From Caldisphaera sp. (GTDB taxonomy: Archaea; Thermoproteota; Thermoprotei_A; Sulfolobales; Acidilobaceae): a DNA stretch of 35,509 nucleotides. Shown piece after piece: positions 32,715 to 35,509 of the stretch. The translations under genes were made by a program, and so were the position numbers. The DNA lies in contig PNIA01000015.1 in the NCBI GenBank assembly GCA_002877855.1, positions 1-35,509 on the forward strand, given 5' to 3'. A model generated the notes under the pieces. It saw nothing but the letters and a program-made list of their open reading frames with translations. It had not been told where the DNA came from and did no database searches. Numbering within the stretch: position 1 is the stretch's first letter; the number at the start of each line of letters is the position of its first letter.

Positions 32715-33469
32715 TTAATTTAATGTGGGATTTTATATATAAGTTTATATTAAATTTATTTTTTGATGATATTTTTCAAATTCTTCAAATTTTTCTTATT
32801 CAGAGTTTTCATTTAATTAAGTAAAGATTAATTTACAATATTATGTTTAACTAAAATTTCAAAATAATTTACAAATACTGCAAAATTAAGAAATTTATGC
32901 TGATACTTCTTTTAATATTTTAACTCCTACCAGAACAGAAGTTATCAATATTTTTTCTAATATGAAACTGAAGCTCCTTAAAAATTTTCTTTTTTTTATT
33001 TATTTAGGTCAACTAATTTCAAGTGTTTTCACTTTCTTATGTTTCGCTATATCACATAAGATTTTTAAGTCTGGGTTCATTTGAATTGAGATTGCGGATC
33101 CACGAAAATTGGTTTCTTATTAATGGGCAAAAAGGATTTTCCTATTAAGAAAATGATAATAAATAAAAATAAATAGGAAGATAGGCTTTATTAATTTATT
33201 AGCAAATACAATATAGGAAATTTAACTAATATTGTCTTATTTATTCTATTGAACAACTTGATTGTTATAAAGAAGTTTTATATTTTAGGTAACTTTACCT
33301 AAAGAAATGAACGGTTCCGCTCATATGACAGCAATTTAAATCAACTGGTAATCTTTATCATTATTATAAATGGTCTTTAATTTTTCAAAAATATAAACGA
33401 TTTGGCTCATTAAAATGAGCAAGATCGCTTATGTAAATATAAGATAATCAATAAAATTAAGAAAACATA
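32715..33469. other. AT-rich 755-bp region without a convincing gene
   Basis: Very AT-rich sequence. It holds a 23-codon minus-strand fragment (33009-33080, MNPDLKILCDIAKHKKVKTL...) that ends in TGA and looks like gene debris, and an inverted repeat GCTCATT-AA-AATGAGC at 33405-33420 some 50 bp before the next pseudogene. Nothing else is supportable. Confidence 0.4.
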
Positions 33470-33739
33470 ATGTGGAATAGAAGTGATATTGCAAAAATGG
33501 AAAAAGAGGTTGATAAGGAATTCTTTTACTCTGTATGCTATGAGGATAATAAAAGCAAGAAATGTTGCATTTGATCAGAAGATGCAGAAAAAGTGTTAAA
33601 GAGCTTACTTTATGGAATATTGTATAAACCGGATATAAGGATACACGCATAATCTAGAGCTTTGGATAAAATAATAGAGTTGGCTGTTAAATATGAGAGC
33701 AAAGATACAATAAGCTCATTGAAGAAGTTAATTAAGTAA
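33470..33739 (+). pseudogene. Small hypothetical gene with two in-frame stops
   Basis: Starting at ATG 33470, one frame reads through 90 codons with only two stops, TGA at 33572-33574 and TAA at 33650-33652, and ends at a natural TAA. The pieces are MWNRSDIAKMEKEVDKEFFY with VCYEDNKSKKCCI, then SEDAEKVLKSLLYGILYKPD, then ALDKIIELAVKYESKDTISS. The helical, charged character continues across both stops, which indicates a former gene of about 89 residues. I do not recognise the family. Confidence 0.5.
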
Positions 33740-34131
33740 TTTAATTGGAAGTTAAGCAAAATGGAAAACGATGTCTATTAAGTTATGCGTAGGGTTAACA
33801 GTTTTGTTCATGTAAATGATCTCCAAATTTTTGTTCTATTACCTCTTTATTACTAGGTATTATCTATGAGATAAATCTTAGTATTTTTTCTGCTAAGATT
33901 TATCTAAAAAGTGTAGAACTAACTCTCTCTCAATATTAAAACTAATAAAAGCTTTATTACTTCAATAACTATTGGAAATAAGAAAAGCAAAGGCATTATA
34001 ATTGGTAGTAAGAATACATAATTTTTAGACAATATACACGATGTACACAAGAGTAATGATTTTTTACAGCAATTATGATCGTCTTATGGATAGTTAAAAA
34101 TATCCATTCTAGTTTAGTAAATAAGAAGTGT
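33740..34131. other. Gap between two pseudogenes
   Basis: No gene seen. It contains the 13-bp-stem hairpin at 33869-33905 and otherwise AT-rich sequence up to the end of the TnpB-like pseudogene. Confidence 0.4.
33869..33905. repeat. Hairpin with perfect 13-bp stem
   Basis: AGATAAATCTTAG (33869-33881) and CTAAGATTTATCT (33893-33905) are perfect complements around an 11-nt T-rich loop. It lies about 230 bp beyond the end of the TnpB-like pseudogene. It may be a subterminal hairpin of that element, a terminator, or a binding site. Confidence 0.55.
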
Positions 34132-35451
34132 TTACCTCTGGCATAACTTACCCTTACTTTTAACCACTTCTAATTCAGCCCTTGCTCTTAAGGGATCATA
34201 CACAGTCACCCTTAAATCATTGGGGCTAGTCGATGGAAACACCACTACCCTCCTATCTACCCTTTTTACAAGGTTAAGCGGCGCAATAGAGTCCCTATCC
34301 AACAGGGCGTCCTTACCTACCAAATACCTGTTAGTCATTTTCACAACCCTAATACCCTTACCCTCGTGAGCATCGCCCGTCATCAGGTAGGGGTTAAAAG
34401 CCCTGACGATCCTTTCAACGACCTGCTTAACCTTCCTTAACCTCTCGCCATTGAATGGATTAATTGAAGAAGTATAGGCCTCAGATAACCCCAACAACCT
34501 CAACAGGCTGAGCTTTAAGCAACTCAACGAATTTAACGACGCTCCACTGGTGAATCCTATGCCTAAGCCGAGCGCTCTTGTTGCCGCCCATCTTATCCTT
34601 AGCTTTTAAAGAAAACTTGCCTACTATGATTTTAGCGTTTAAACCCTTAGCTAAGTCAGCGACCCTCTTCACCGTTTTCCTCATTATGTCAAGCTTCCTA
34701 TCCCTCTCCCTCAACTTCCTCAATTTCTTCTTCACCAACTCATTCTTAGTTGAGTTACCCTTTGTGATCTCCTCCCTCTTCAGGGAGTAGTTTATAACGA
34801 CCCTGCCCAGCTCAGTCTCATAACGTCTCAACTCCTTAATCTTAAAGCCCTCGAAGACGGCAACAGTGACGTTGTTCTCATTGACGTCAATAGAGAGGTT
34901 GTTGCCCTCTATAGTGTTAAAGTAAAATTCCTTCTCAAAGGTCAGCCATACCATCGTTTTCCTGCCAACAAGTCTTAACTTAAGCTCTTGGGAAATTCTC
35001 CAGTTGCCATAAAGGTAGTTGATGAACTGCCTAGTAACTCTGAGAGGTATCTCTACCCAGCCCCTATGGGTGAAGATGCTGACGGACACCCTGTTAAATT
35101 TCCAGTTAACCATGTTGGGGATGGTTATGATAACCTTCCTGTACTCTGGTTTATCCTTCCTTGTTAAACCCTTCTTCTTTTTCCTCTCCCTAAAGCTCTT
35201 AACAATCCTATCAGCAATAATGTAGGCGCCTTCAATTACTCTTGAGGGCAGGGAGGGATACCTCTCCCTGTAGTAGCTATAGAACCTGTTGTGTAGTGCC
35301 TTCCTAGTAGTAAGCAGGTTCTCCTTCAGGATAACATCAATCATATTGTTAACCATAGTTTTTGAAACTCCTCAACCTCCTTCAGTGCTCTATATTTCTA
35401 ACTGTTTAAAACATCGCTTTCTAGCCTAACGGTCCTTTTTAACGTCTTCAA
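34132..35451 (-). pseudogene. tnpB: TnpB-like IS200/IS605-family nuclease gene, frameshifted
   Basis: Reconstructed from TTG 35451: LKTLKRTVRLESDVLNS, an in-frame TAG (35398-35400), KYRALKEVEEFQKLW, a frameshift at about 35355, a long frame to 34481, a one-base shift at about 34484 (VEVVGV joins SEAYTSSINPF), then the last frame to 34132. RuvC-I is LSIDVNENNVTVAV. RuvC-III is LLDRDSIAPLNL. The usual RuvC-II Glu position reads IIVGKFSLK, so Gly replaces it. No CxxC zinc ribbon is present in the SEAYTSSINPF region. G+C content is visibly higher than in the neighbours, which fits recent transfer. It is inactive as read. Confidence 0.78.
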
Positions 35452-35509
35452 CGCATTTAATCACTTTCTCAATTTGTAAGATCTATGACCATAAATTCTT
35501 GAGGAAAAT

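Noticed and set aside
33429..33650. 73-codon minus-strand frame
   Set aside because: Antisense to the two-stop pseudogene, which has the better coding character.

Overview
The window looks like chromosome of a thermoacidophilic crenarchaeon with a very AT-rich genome. The genes are archaeal throughout: Alba, a crenarchaeal replicative PolB1, a PolB2/Dpo2-like second B-family polymerase, AbrB-PhoU regulators, a four-subunit 2-oxoacid:ferredoxin oxidoreductase, a Pyrococcus-type Asp-ligated ferredoxin, a C/D box sRNA, and many TTG/GTG starts behind GGTG/GGAGG ribosome binding sites. A relic of a secreted G1-family acid peptidase suggests an acidic habitat. A Caldisphaera/Acidilobales-like host would fit gene content and base composition, but that is inference.

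Layout. 1-1340: a C/D box guide sRNA directly behind a hypothetical gene, then a probable mobile-element relic. 1339-9533: PolB1, a membrane heterodisulfide-reductase-like Fe-S protein, PAC2 and Hsp20, ferredoxin, and glutamine synthetase. 9534-15676: an AbrB-PhoU regulator divergent from glnA, a secreted sequon-rich protein, Alba, a CMP kinase-like protein, an HtpX-like protease, a membrane-anchored winged-helix protein, and a glyoxylate reductase-type dehydrogenase. 15765-18623: a tight three-gene cassette of a RecA-fold protein without Walker A, a 77-residue protein and a PolB2 with a degraded motif C. 18792-25304: a micro-ORF, a nitrilase-fold protein lacking two catalytic residues, the porCDAB operon, a second AbrB-PhoU regulator and a TGS-domain GTPase. 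25369-27908: a HAD phosphatase, a channel-like membrane protein and a GT4 glycosyltransferase, a probable compatible-solute (trehalose-type) cassette. 28071-31378: Sir2, an MBL-fold hydrolase, a pilin-like fragment and an AIR-synthase-related protein. 31379-35509: a decay zone with a wrecked G1 peptidase gene interrupted by a 270-bp insertion, a small pseudogene with two stops, hairpins, and a frameshifted TnpB-like gene of higher GC.

The strongest unexplained signals are: the RecA-like/small protein/PolB2 cassette, which looks like an archaeal counterpart of a mutasome; the catalytically dead nitrilase-fold protein; perfect inverted repeats sitting on the promoters of alba, the por operon and the glnA/AbrB-PhoU intergenic region; and the peptidase gene hit exactly at its catalytic Gln codon. 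Ferredoxin, por and the Hdr-like protein form a redox theme. Alba and Sir2 (its deacetylase in Sulfolobus) are both present but not adjacent.
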